Positions 7,344 to 14,395 of a stretch of 32,947 bases of DNA are shown here, piece after piece. The position numbers and the translations under genes are program-made. The notes under the pieces were generated by a model that ran no database searches, was not told where the DNA came from, and was given only the letters and a program-made list of their open reading frames with translations. Every line of letters starts with the position of its first letter. Within the stretch, counting starts at the first letter, position 1. This DNA comes from Gammaproteobacteria bacterium (GTDB lineage: Bacteria > Pseudomonadota > Gammaproteobacteria > Eutrophobiales > Eutrophobiaceae): NCBI GenBank assembly GCA_021773245.1, contig JAJFKK010000084.1, positions 1 through 32,947 of the forward strand, given 5' to 3'.

Positions 7344-8507
7344 ATGACCCGAACCGTTAACATCGACGACTTGCGCCGCCGGGCCCGGCGGCGGCTGCCG
7401 CGCGTCGTGTTCGATTTTCTTGATGGAGGGGCGGAAGACGAAGTGACCCTTCGCAGAAACCGCCAAGCTTACGAGGATATCCGGCTCACGCCCAGAATCC
7501 TGAAAGGTGGCACGGTTGATCTTTCAATCGACCTGTTCGGCCAGAAGTTCGCATCGCCTTTCATGATCGGCCCGACGGGTTTGAACGGGATTTACTGGCC
7601 GAAAGGCGATTTGCATCTGGCCGGTGCTGCCGAAGATGCAGGCATCGGTTTTGCCGTTTCGACGGCCTCCAACTCTTCAATGGAAGAGATCGCACAACGG
7701 TCGGGCGGGCCACTTTGGTTCCAGCTTTACCCATGGGGGAAGGAGGCCTTTTCCCGGGCGCTGATCGACCGCGCCTCCGAGGCTGGCTATTCGGCATTGA
7801 TCATTACGGTCGATTCGCTGGTCGGGGGGAAGCGCGAGCGGGATTTGCGGCACGGGTTCGCGCATGAGATCACCATGAGTGCGCCCATCGTTCTTGATGG
7901 GTTGATGCACCCCGGATGGCTGAAATCCGTCTGGCTCAGCAATAACAGGCCACGATTGCAAAACCTCGTGGCTTTCCTTGGGGAGAGAGCCAGCGACAAG
8001 GAACTGGCAGATTTCACCCGCTCTCAGCGCAATCCGCATTTTTCCTGGGAGGATGTCCGGCGCATCCGCAAGCAGTGGAACGGGCCGCTTCTGATCAAGG
8101 GAATCATGTGTGCCGAGGACGCCCTGCGCGCCCGGCAGGAAGGGGCCGATGGTGTCATCGTGTCGAACCACGGAGGCCGGCAACTCGACGGTGCGCCGGC
8201 GACTATCGATGTGATCGGGGATATCGCCGGGCAACTGGACAAGGACGCGAAAATCCTGCTGGACGGCGGAATCCGCCGGGGTAGCGATACCGTCAAGGCG
8301 CTGGCCTTGGGGGCGCATGGCGTTCTGCTTGGCCGGGCACCACTTTACGGCCTGGCGGCGCATGGCCGCGAGGGTGTTGCGCAAGCGCTTTCGATTCTGG
8401 AGGATGAATTGCGCAGAACGATGATTTTCGTCGGCTGCCAATCGGTACGGGACCTGGGCGCGCAGCATATCGCAGCAATGAAAACAGGGGTGGCGGGCCC
8501 CGGCTAA
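7344..8507 (+). CDS. FMN-dependent alpha-hydroxy-acid dehydrogenase/oxidase (lactate/mandelate dehydrogenase family)
   Basis: 387 aa from the ATG at 7344; in-frame upstream codons would run back to 7242 but have no ribosome site and overlap the end of the terminator region. The (beta/alpha)8 FMN family is recognised by VVFDFLDGGAEDEVTLRRNR near residues 21-40, the FMN-contacting lysine K252 (LLIKGI), and the active-site motif SNHGGRQLDG with H276 and R279. The usual N-terminal active-site tyrosine position looks like phenylalanine (FDFLDGG), as far as alignment by eye allows. It oxidises a 2-hydroxy acid to the 2-oxo acid. No gene of the phthalate route needs this step. It may instead pair with the ThDP decarboxylase-like enzyme at 26582 in a mandelate-like branch. 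The substrate cannot be told from sequence. Confidence 0.85.
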   Translation: MTRTVNIDDLRRRARRRLPRVVFDFLDGGAEDEVTLRRNRQAYEDIRLTPRILKGGTVDLSIDLFGQKFASPFMIGPTGLNGIYWPKGDLHLAGAAEDAGIGFAVSTASNSSMEEIAQRSGGPLWFQLYPWGKEAFSRALIDRASEAGYSALIITVDSLVGGKRERDLRHGFAHEITMSAPIVLDGLMHPGWLKSVWLSNNRPRLQNLVAFLGERASDKELADFTRSQRNPHFSWEDVRRIRKQWNGPLLIKGIMCAEDALRARQEGADGVIVSNHGGRQLDGAPATIDVIGDIAGQLDKDAKILLDGGIRRGSDTVKALALGAHGVLLGRAPLYGLAAHGREGVAQALSILEDELRRTMIFVGCQSVRDLGAQHIAAMKTGVAGPG

Positions 8508-8568
8508 ACGCCCGAACGGAATGAATGAAATGCGGGCATACCCGCCCCGAAGCCGCCGCGGCGAGCGG

Positions 8569-8597
8569 TTGACATCACGAACTTAGCTATCTAATTA
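8569..8597 (+). promoter_or_regulatory. Promoter with embedded operator before the reductase operon
   Basis: TTGACA (8569-8574), a 17-base spacer, and TAATTA (8592-8597) form a good sigma-70-type promoter. TTAG-CTAT-CTAA (8583-8594) lies in the spacer and touches the -10. The core begins nine bases after the -35, exactly as in the oxygenase promoter at 5803, which supports control by the same repressor. Confidence 0.78.
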
Positions 8598-8628
8598 TTT
8601 CACATCGCGAACAGACCGGGAGGACTTC

Positions 8629-9567
8629 ATGGAGCAGATCAGAATGCGCGTCGAAAACAGGCGCGATTTGACTCCGAGTATCGTAGAATTCACTTTGGCG
8701 CCGGTCGGCGACGACAAACTGCCAAGTTTCGATCCCGGTGCGCATGTCACTGTCGAAACGCCTTCGGGCGCGATGCGCCGCTACTCGCTTGTCAATGACG
8801 GCGAGGACCCCAAGGAATATGTCGTGGCCATCAAGCGTGAGCCGGAATCGCGAGGCGGGTCCGCGTCGATGCATGATGATGCGACTGTCGGGACCGAACT
8901 TACAATCGAGGTGCCCGAGAACGATTTCCCGCTGACCGATGTGCAGAAATACCTGCTGATCGCCGGTGGCATCGGTATCACGCCGATCTATTCGATGGCG
9001 CGGTTCCTCGATAAGAAAGGCAAGATGCTGCGGATCATCTACGTGAGCCGCAGTGCAGAAGAGTCGGCCTATCTGGATGAGCTGATGAAGGATTTCGACG
9101 GGCGTATCATCGTCCACCATGACAATGGTGATCCGAATGCTGTTTATGACTTCTGGGACGATCTGGTGACGCCGCGGGCAACGCATGTCTTTTGCTGTGG
9201 CCCCAAGCCCTTGATGGAAGAGATCAAGGCCGTGTCCGGACACTGGCCGGAAGGACGCATTCACTTCGAGGATTTCAAACCCGTCGATGTGGTGCGCGAA
9301 GACGATACGGCCTTTGAAGTGGAACTGAAGAAAAGCGGTGAGGTGGTGACGGTTCCGGAGGATCGCTCGATTCTCGAAGCGCTGCGAGATGCGGGCCATG
9401 CCACGTCAAGCTCGTGTGAGAGCGGCACTTGCGGCACCTGCAAGACCCGCCTGTTGAGCGGTGAGGCCGATCATCGCGACATGGTTCTGATGGAAGAGGA
9501 AAAGGGCGATCACATCATGATCTGTGTGTCGCGGGCCAAGTCGGGGAGGCTTGTTCTTGACCTCTGA
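8629..9567 (+). CDS. pht2: Phthalate dioxygenase reductase-type flavo-iron-sulfur protein
   Basis: A 312-aa protein with the three-part class IA reductase order. The FMN domain shows RRYSLVND around residues 50-57. The NAD(H) domain shows AGGIGITPIYSMARF (112-126) and FCCGPKPLME (188-197). A C-terminal plant-type [2Fe-2S] domain carries ligands C263, C268, C271 and C299 (SSCESGTCGTCKT and IMICV). This FMN-NAD-ferredoxin order is that of phthalate dioxygenase reductase and VanB. It should pass electrons from NADH to the oxygenase at 5893, although the two genes lie in separate transcripts. GGGAGG precedes the ATG. Its 3' end overlaps the start of the next gene, indicating translational coupling. 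Confidence 0.9.
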   Translation: MEQIRMRVENRRDLTPSIVEFTLAPVGDDKLPSFDPGAHVTVETPSGAMRRYSLVNDGEDPKEYVVAIKREPESRGGSASMHDDATVGTELTIEVPENDFPLTDVQKYLLIAGGIGITPIYSMARFLDKKGKMLRIIYVSRSAEESAYLDELMKDFDGRIIVHHDNGDPNAVYDFWDDLVTPRATHVFCCGPKPLMEEIKAVSGHWPEGRIHFEDFKPVDVVREDDTAFEVELKKSGEVVTVPEDRSILEALRDAGHATSSSCESGTCGTCKTRLLSGEADHRDMVLMEEEKGDHIMICVSRAKSGRLVLDL

Positions 9568-10744
9568 TCCCGTTCGCCTCGGCGTTGCGGGACTTGGGCG
9601 TGCGTTCATGCTCATGGTGCCGACTTTCGACGCCGATTCCCGCGTGAAGCTGACCGCCGCCGCCGCCCCCAGGGAAGAAAGCCGTAACGCCTTTGAAAAG
9701 GAATACGGCGGCACGGGGTATGCGGCTATCGAAGACCTCTGCGCCGATCCCTCGGTCGAGGCGATCTATATCGCGACCCCGCACCAGATGCATGTCGATC
9801 ATGTTCTGGCAGCGGCGCGTGCCGGTAAGCATATTCTTGTCGAAAAGCCCCTGGCGATCTCGATGGAAGATGCCGACAAGATGGTTGCGGCTGTCCGCGA
9901 GGCCGGGGTGCATATGATCGTTGGCCCGAGCCACAGCTTCGATCCGCCCGTGGACCTTGCCGCGCAGTTGATCGAAAGCGGTGAGTTCGGTCAGTTGCGG
10001 ATGATCCAGGCGCTGAACTACACGGATTTCCTGTATCGCCCCCGGCGCCCCGAAGAGCTTCGCACCGAAGAGGGCGGAGGCGTTCTTTTCAGCCAGGCCA
10101 TTCACCAGATCGATGTCGTTCGCCGGTTGGCGGGGGGCATGGCCAAGAATATCTATGCCATGACCGGCGCATGGGACCCGAAACGCCCGACAGAGGGTGC
10201 GTTTACCGCGCTCATGAACTTTGAGACGGGCTGTATCGCCAACCTGACCTATTCGGGGTACGCCCATTTCGACAGCGATATCTGGATGAACGACGTCGGA
10301 GAGCTGGGGCAGCGGAAACAGCCCGGTGCCTATGGCGGGGCGCGCCGCGCCCTGATGGACCTCGACCCCGAGGAGGAAGCCCGGCTCAAGACGACGCGGA
10401 CTTTCGGCGGCGGCAAGACGGTCGACGCCAAACACAATGAACATTTCGGGCCGGTCATCGCACTTTGCGATCGTGCCGACCTGAAACTCACGCCGGACGG
10501 TATCGAGGTGTTCGGGGATACCGAACGCAGCTTTATCGAAGCGAAATTCGGTCCTGCGCCGCGCAGGACCGTTATCGATGCACTGGTGGCCGCAGTTCGT
10601 GAGGATGAGCCCCCTGTCCAGACAGGGGAGTGGGGCCTTGCGAGCCTTGAGGTCTGCCATGCGATCTTGCAGTCCGCTGACACCGGCCAGCCGGTCGAGC
10701 TACAGCGGCAGTACAGAACAAAACACAGGGAGGGGACGCAATGA
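9557..10744 (+). CDS. pht4: Gfo/Idh/MocA dehydrogenase, probable 4,5-dihydro-4,5-dihydroxyphthalate dehydrogenase
   Basis: 395 aa starting at TTG 9557. This start is chosen because GGGGAGG (9543-9549) lies seven bases upstream and the Rossmann strand then begins at residue 6 (VRLGVAGLGRAF, a GxGxxR motif). No ATG or GTG is near. The start overlaps the reductase stop by 11 bases. The Gfo/Idh catalytic motif EKP is at residues 96-98 (HILVEKPLA), and the C-terminal half holds the family's beta-sheet domain with a GGGVLFSQAIHQID helix. Pht4 of the Pseudomonas phthalate operon belongs to the same family, and the gene order here matches. The inferred role is NAD+-dependent rearomatisation of the dihydrodiol to 4,5-dihydroxyphthalate. 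Confidence 0.8.
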   Translation: MTSDPVRLGVAGLGRAFMLMVPTFDADSRVKLTAAAAPREESRNAFEKEYGGTGYAAIEDLCADPSVEAIYIATPHQMHVDHVLAAARAGKHILVEKPLAISMEDADKMVAAVREAGVHMIVGPSHSFDPPVDLAAQLIESGEFGQLRMIQALNYTDFLYRPRRPEELRTEEGGGVLFSQAIHQIDVVRRLAGGMAKNIYAMTGAWDPKRPTEGAFTALMNFETGCIANLTYSGYAHFDSDIWMNDVGELGQRKQPGAYGGARRALMDLDPEEEARLKTTRTFGGGKTVDAKHNEHFGPVIALCDRADLKLTPDGIEVFGDTERSFIEAKFGPAPRRTVIDALVAAVREDEPPVQTGEWGLASLEVCHAILQSADTGQPVELQRQYRTKHREGTQ

Positions 10745-11733
10745 GCAATCTAAATCTATCACTTGCAATGGGAAACTACGACCGGACACGGGCAATCGTG
10801 GATGGACGGGTACAGATCGACGGGGTCGATCCCATTCCGATGCTGTTGTCGCCGGAAGAAATGTTCTTCCGGGCTTTCCGGCATCAAGCCTTTGATATCA
10901 GCGAGCTTTCGCTGTCGTCCTATTCGATCTCGGTTGCCCGCGGTGATCCGCATTATGTGGCCATCCCGGTTTTCCTGAGCCGTGCGTTCCGGCACACGTC
11001 GGTTTATATCCGCACGGACAAGGGCATTGAGAAGCCCGAGGATCTGAAGGGCAAGCGCATCGGTATCGCCGAGTATCAGCTTTCCGCCAATGTCTGGGTG
11101 CGCGGTATTCTGGAAGAGGAATACGGCGTGAAATCTTCGGATATCGTCTGGGTGCGGGGCGGTATGGATACACCGGGCCGGCCGGAGAAGATCAAGGTTC
11201 AGTTGCCGGACGACATCACGATGGAAGAGGCCCCCGAAGGCAGCACCCTGAACGGGATGCTGGCAGCCGGTGAGATCGACGGCTTTGTCGGTCCGCGCTG
11301 GCCGCGTTGCTTCGCCGAGGGGCACCCGCATGTCGGGCGGCTGTTTTCCGACAGCATCTCTGCCGCGGAGGATTATTTCGAGCGGACCAAGATTTTCCCG
11401 ATCATGCATGTTCTGGGTGTCCGCCGAAGCCTTGCCGAGGAATATCCTTTCCTGCCCGCTGCGTTGCTCAAGGCGTTTACTCAGTCAAAGCGGCTGGCCG
11501 AAGAGGCGCTGTCAGACACGTCGGCCACCAAGGTCACGATGCCGTTTGTCGAGGATACCCTCAACCGGGTTCACACCCTGATGGGGGATGACCCGTGGAG
11601 TTACGGGGTTGGCGCGAACGCCCATGTGCTGGACAAGTTCCTTGATTACCACGCGAGCCAGGGCCTTTCGCCGCGCCGTGTCGGAATCGAGGAATTATTC
11701 CACCCATCGACTTTGGAAGCCTACAGCCTTTAA
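10741..11733 (+). CDS. pht5: 4,5-dihydroxyphthalate decarboxylase
   Basis: 330 aa, the normal length for Pht5/OphC. The fold is that of a periplasmic-binding-protein-like enzyme without a signal peptide. Typical segments are LSLAMGNYDRTRAIVDGRV at the N-terminus, PEEMFFRAFRHQAFDISELS near residues 40-59, and GMLAAGEIDGFVGPRWP near residue 165. It removes one carboxylate of 4,5-dihydroxyphthalate to give protocatechuate, the entry substrate of the pca genes in this window. The ATG overlaps the previous stop (ATGA), and GGGAGGGG lies just upstream, so it is coupled to the dehydrogenase gene. The family also includes ABC receptor relatives, but the context favours the enzyme. Confidence 0.87.
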   Translation: MSNLNLSLAMGNYDRTRAIVDGRVQIDGVDPIPMLLSPEEMFFRAFRHQAFDISELSLSSYSISVARGDPHYVAIPVFLSRAFRHTSVYIRTDKGIEKPEDLKGKRIGIAEYQLSANVWVRGILEEEYGVKSSDIVWVRGGMDTPGRPEKIKVQLPDDITMEEAPEGSTLNGMLAAGEIDGFVGPRWPRCFAEGHPHVGRLFSDSISAAEDYFERTKIFPIMHVLGVRRSLAEEYPFLPAALLKAFTQSKRLAEEALSDTSATKVTMPFVEDTLNRVHTLMGDDPWSYGVGANAHVLDKFLDYHASQGLSPRRVGIEELFHPSTLEAYSL

Positions 11734-11746
11734 CAGGAGTGTTAAA

Positions 11747-12190
11747 ATGGAAGAGTATCAGCCCGGCGATATTGTCGAGGTCGAAACGCCCAAGGGGCTG
11801 GCCTATGTTCAGTTGACGCATACCCACCCGAGCTATCCGCCGGTGGTCAAATTTCTCTCGGGTCCGTACAAAAGCCGACCCGAGAATGTCACTGTCCTGG
11901 CAACCGAAGAGTCCCCCATGGCGATGGTTCCGCTATCGGGCGTTCTGAAGAAACTCGGGTTGAAGCATTCCCGTGTCGAGAATGTCGAAATCCCGCGTGG
12001 GGAACGGAAATTCCCGACATTCAGAATGCCTATTCGGGGAAAGAAAGGCGAAATCATCTATTGGTGGTTCTGGGATGGGCAAGGCCTGACCTTCTCGACC
12101 GAACTCATGGAGACGCAAGAAAAGCTGCCGATGCGCGAGGTCATGTCCTCTGACCGCTTCCTTGAGCAGCTTGTTGCTGATGCCAGGTAG
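11747..12190 (+). CDS. Conserved protein of unknown function in the phthalate operon
   Basis: 147 aa from the ATG at 11747, preceded by AGGAGTG. No signal peptide or membrane helix is visible. The N-terminus YQPGDIVEVETPKGLAYVQL looks like a small beta-barrel fold. The C-terminus has an aromatic cluster IIYWWFWDGQG near residues 104-114 and ends in a helical tail. I recognise the general pattern (PGDIVE...KGLAY...H) as a conserved hypothetical family but know no function for it. It lies 13 bases after the decarboxylase, inside the same operon. A role as an accessory or sensing protein for the pathway is only a guess from context. Confidence 0.75.
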   Translation: MEEYQPGDIVEVETPKGLAYVQLTHTHPSYPPVVKFLSGPYKSRPENVTVLATEESPMAMVPLSGVLKKLGLKHSRVENVEIPRGERKFPTFRMPIRGKKGEIIYWWFWDGQGLTFSTELMETQEKLPMREVMSSDRFLEQLVADAR

Positions 12191-12214
12191 CTTCGTGCTG
12201 TCGGAACATTCCCG

Positions 12215-13150
12215 ATGACCGCTGGCTTTGGCGGCCTTCTCGCCATGCTCGGCGCATTTTGTTATGCGCTGGGTTCGGTCGCCATTGCCAAAAGTTCCCA
12301 GTCCGCCCAGGGCCGCGGAAATGATGTGTTCATTTCCGTTCTCATGACGGCCGTGGCCTCCGGCGTGCTTTGGCTGCTGCTGGGGCCGGAACTGCCTGTC
12401 TATGGCAACGCCGTCCTGATCGGCATCGTTTATTTCGTTGTTGCGGGGTTGCTGGGCAATGTACTCGGCCGGCTCACTCTTTTCCGGTCCGTCGAATTGG
12501 CCGGGGCCATCGAAACGGGATTCATCCGGCGATTGATTCCCGTCTTTGCCGCGGTCTTTGCATTCTTGTTCCTCGGTGAACTCATCACGCCGACAATCGT
12601 GATCGCCTTCCTTCTCGTGACGGGCGGGGTGCTGATCATGATGACGCGCACAAACCTTAAAACAGCCACGGCCATGGCCGTGGGGGATTTCGCGCCGAAG
12701 GAAAAGAACAAGGGCCGCGTCATGGCCTTTAGTTCGGCGGCGGGATACGGGGCATCGTTCGTTTCCCGGAAGCTGGCGATGCAGACCCTGCCCGATCCGC
12801 TTGCCGGTGTTTTCATCGGTGCAATGACCGGATTGCTGTGGTTCGCTGCCTCCGCGGGGGTGCGTCTGCGCAATGGCTCCGTGGCCCCATTGCGGATTGA
12901 AAGGCCAAGTGGCTGGCAATTGCTTGCGGGTGGGGCCATGACCATTGGGCAAGTTGCCCTGTTCTTTTCGCTGATGTTTACCAGTGTCACCGTGGTGGCG
13001 ATCATATCGTCGGTCGAAATGTTTTTCGCGGCATGGTTGGCCGGGCATGTCTTCAAGACCGAACGGCGCCCGGGGCGGAAATTCTATATTGCCGCGACTC
13101 TTGCCGGTTCCGGGGTTGTTCTGTTGGCCGTCGCACCGGGCCTTGCATGA
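12215..13150 (+). CDS. EamA/DMT-family membrane transporter
   Basis: A 311-aa protein with about ten hydrophobic helices arranged as two repeats. The first covers residues 1 to about 140 and includes VELAGAIETGFIRRLIPVFA near residues 94-113, the family's end-of-repeat pattern. The second covers about 165-311 and ends with VVAIISSVEMFFAAWLAG. A charged loop (LKTATAMAVGDFAPKEKNKG) separates them. It is 24 bases after the unknown gene and closes the reductase operon. DMT proteins export or import small metabolites. Here it could handle phthalate, protocatechuate or an inhibitory intermediate; the direction cannot be seen. Confidence 0.85.
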   Translation: MTAGFGGLLAMLGAFCYALGSVAIAKSSQSAQGRGNDVFISVLMTAVASGVLWLLLGPELPVYGNAVLIGIVYFVVAGLLGNVLGRLTLFRSVELAGAIETGFIRRLIPVFAAVFAFLFLGELITPTIVIAFLLVTGGVLIMMTRTNLKTATAMAVGDFAPKEKNKGRVMAFSSAAGYGASFVSRKLAMQTLPDPLAGVFIGAMTGLLWFAASAGVRLRNGSVAPLRIERPSGWQLLAGGAMTIGQVALFFSLMFTSVTVVAIISSVEMFFAAWLAGHVFKTERRPGRKFYIAATLAGSGVVLLAVAPGLA

Positions 13151-13165
13151 TCGGACCTGTCCGCG

Positions 13166-13600
13166 TCAGGAGGAGAGATTCCCGATCAGTTTGTCCATCG
13201 CGGCAAAAAGCTGCAAAAGCTCATCTTCTTCGAAGCCCCTTGACGCACGATCAGCCGCAGTGCGCGCCGCTTTCATGGCCTGGTCAATCTTTTTCCGGCC
13301 TTGATCGGAGAGGCTGACAACGACCACGCGCCTGTCTTCGCGGTTACGTTCACGCAGGATCAGCTGCCGCTGCTCAAGCTCGTCCAGAACGCGCGTGGAA
13401 GAAGCCTTTTCAATACCGAGAATCGCTGAAAGCTCGGATTGGCTGAGCGCGCCTTCCTCCCGCAGGCTTCTGAGGTGGATGTACTGCGCCATGCTCAGAT
13501 CAGAATCGATCAGCTGTTTCTGCAACAGCTTGCCATAGAGATGGTGGGACAGACGAAGCGATGCTCCGAGACCGCGTTTGCGGGAAGGGGAGTGATTCAA
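13166..13600 (-). CDS. MarR-family regulator divergent from the Rieske ferredoxin operon
   Basis: 144 aa starting at TTG 13600; no ATG or GTG is available near the N-terminus, and the ribosome site is weak. The helix-turn-helix is at about residues 50-80 (LSQSELSAILGIEKASSTRV), followed by the wing ILRERNREDRRVVVVSLSD. It converges with the EamA gene with 15 bases between stops. It faces the ferredoxin gene across 122 bases that contain two overlapping divergent promoters and a perfect inverted repeat. That is the classic layout of an autoregulated MarR repressor of the neighbouring operon. The ligand is unknown. Confidence 0.88.
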   Translation of the reverse strand: MNHSPSRKRGLGASLRLSHHLYGKLLQKQLIDSDLSMAQYIHLRSLREEGALSQSELSAILGIEKASSTRVLDELEQRQLILRERNREDRRVVVVSLSDQGRKKIDQAMKAARTAADRASRGFEEDELLQLFAAMDKLIGNLSS

Positions 13601-13639
13601 GCCGATATCGTAATGCCTTAGATTAGATTTCTTATTTTA

Positions 13640-13680
13640 TTGACAATTCTAGAGCATATCTTATAGTAAGACAATCTTAC
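13640..13680. promoter_or_regulatory. Overlapping divergent promoters sharing one MarR-type operator
   Basis: On the plus strand TTGACA (13640-13645), a 16-base spacer and TATAGT (13662-13667) drive the ferredoxin operon. On the minus strand TTGTCT (complement of 13669-13674), a 17-base spacer and TAGAAT (complement of 13646-13651) drive the MarR gene. The perfect inverted repeat GTAAGA-CAA-TCTTAC (13666-13680) covers the end of the plus -10 and the minus -35, so one bound dimer would shut both. The box differs from TTAG-N4-CTAA, implying a separate regulatory circuit. Confidence 0.75.
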
Positions 13681-13722
13681 CAATTGGTATGACCAAGCCA
13701 GGCAATAAACGGAGGAGCTTTT

Positions 13723-14088
13723 ATGCCGGAAAAACTATTATGTGCTTCGTCCGACCTCAGCGATACGACCGTGAAAATCTGCGAGGTCGACGGAGTTGAG
13801 ATCGGCATTATACGTCACAACGGGGATGTCGTCGCATACAAGAACGTATGCCCTCACCAGGGCGGACCAGTTTGCGAAGGCCTGAGGATGCCCCGGGTTT
13901 GTGTCGAATTCGACGACCAGCAGCGCGCGCTCCAACAGAACTTCGACGAAAGCGAGATGCACTTCGTGTGCCCCTGGCACGGCTGGGAATTCAAAATGGA
14001 AACCGGAGAAGCCGTGGGCGATCCGAAAATTCGCCTCAAGCGATACAAGGTGACCGAACGGGATGGAGAGGTCTATGTCGAAATTTGA
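13723..14088 (+). CDS. Rieske-type ferredoxin
   Basis: A 121-aa soluble protein with one Rieske [2Fe-2S] site: C43-x-H45 (NVCPHQGGPVCEG) and C83-x2-H86 (FVCPWHGWEF). The 37 residues between the two ligand pairs are about twenty more than in classical BphF-type ferredoxins; the extra part is acidic (VEFDDQQRALQQNFDESEMH). GGAGGAG precedes the ATG. The phthalate-type oxygenase at 5893 does not need a separate ferredoxin, so this one probably serves another oxygenase or is part of an uncharacterised reaction with the two genes that follow. It overlaps the next gene by 14 bases. Confidence 0.85.
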   Translation: MPEKLLCASSDLSDTTVKICEVDGVEIGIIRHNGDVVAYKNVCPHQGGPVCEGLRMPRVCVEFDDQQRALQQNFDESEMHFVCPWHGWEFKMETGEAVGDPKIRLKRYKVTERDGEVYVEI

Positions 14089-14374
14089 GAAAATGACTGC
14101 TGAAGCCACCGGGTTGGACGCATCGGTTAACGCCGTTTTGCAAGCCCTGCGCGAGCCGGAAACCAGCGGGTTGAACCCGGCACAATTCCAGGCGGTGTTC
14201 GCCGAGGTTGTGACCGCGTTTGCCAAGTATCGGGAAAGCGACAAGGAGTTCCCTGCCTTTCCAGACAACAACAACGTTTCAGCGACGGATGTTGCAGTTG
14301 CCGCAACCGGGATTCTCGATGCTGCCGATGTGGCGGTATTCGAACTCGGTATGTGGCAGACGCTGAAACAATAA
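14075..14374 (+). CDS. Small protein of unknown function between ferredoxin and amidohydrolase
   Basis: 99 aa from the ATG at 14075 (an ATG at 14063 would add four residues); GGAGAGG lies close upstream, inside the ferredoxin gene. The protein is acidic and predicted mostly helical, without membrane segments or cysteines. Recognisable pieces are LDASVNAVLQALREPETSG near the N-terminus and VAVAATGILDAADVAVFELG near the C-terminus. I do not recognise the family. The overlap with the ferredoxin gene and the 21-base gap to the amidohydrolase gene show a three-gene operon, which suggests a subunit or assembly partner of one of them. Confidence 0.7.
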   Translation: MSKFEKMTAEATGLDASVNAVLQALREPETSGLNPAQFQAVFAEVVTAFAKYRESDKEFPAFPDNNNVSATDVAVAATGILDAADVAVFELGMWQTLKQ

Positions 14375-14395
14375 CGATCAAGGGAGCGAGATAAT

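Noticed and set aside
8532-8545. GCGGG-CATA-CCCGC hairpin after the FMN dehydrogenase as a terminator
   Set aside because: The stem is only five pairs and no T-run follows; too weak to annotate.
13723-14088. Rieske ferredoxin as the electron carrier of the phthalate-type oxygenase
   Set aside because: Phthalate-type oxygenases take electrons directly from a reductase with its own [2Fe-2S] domain, which is encoded at 8629, and the ferredoxin is under a different operator.
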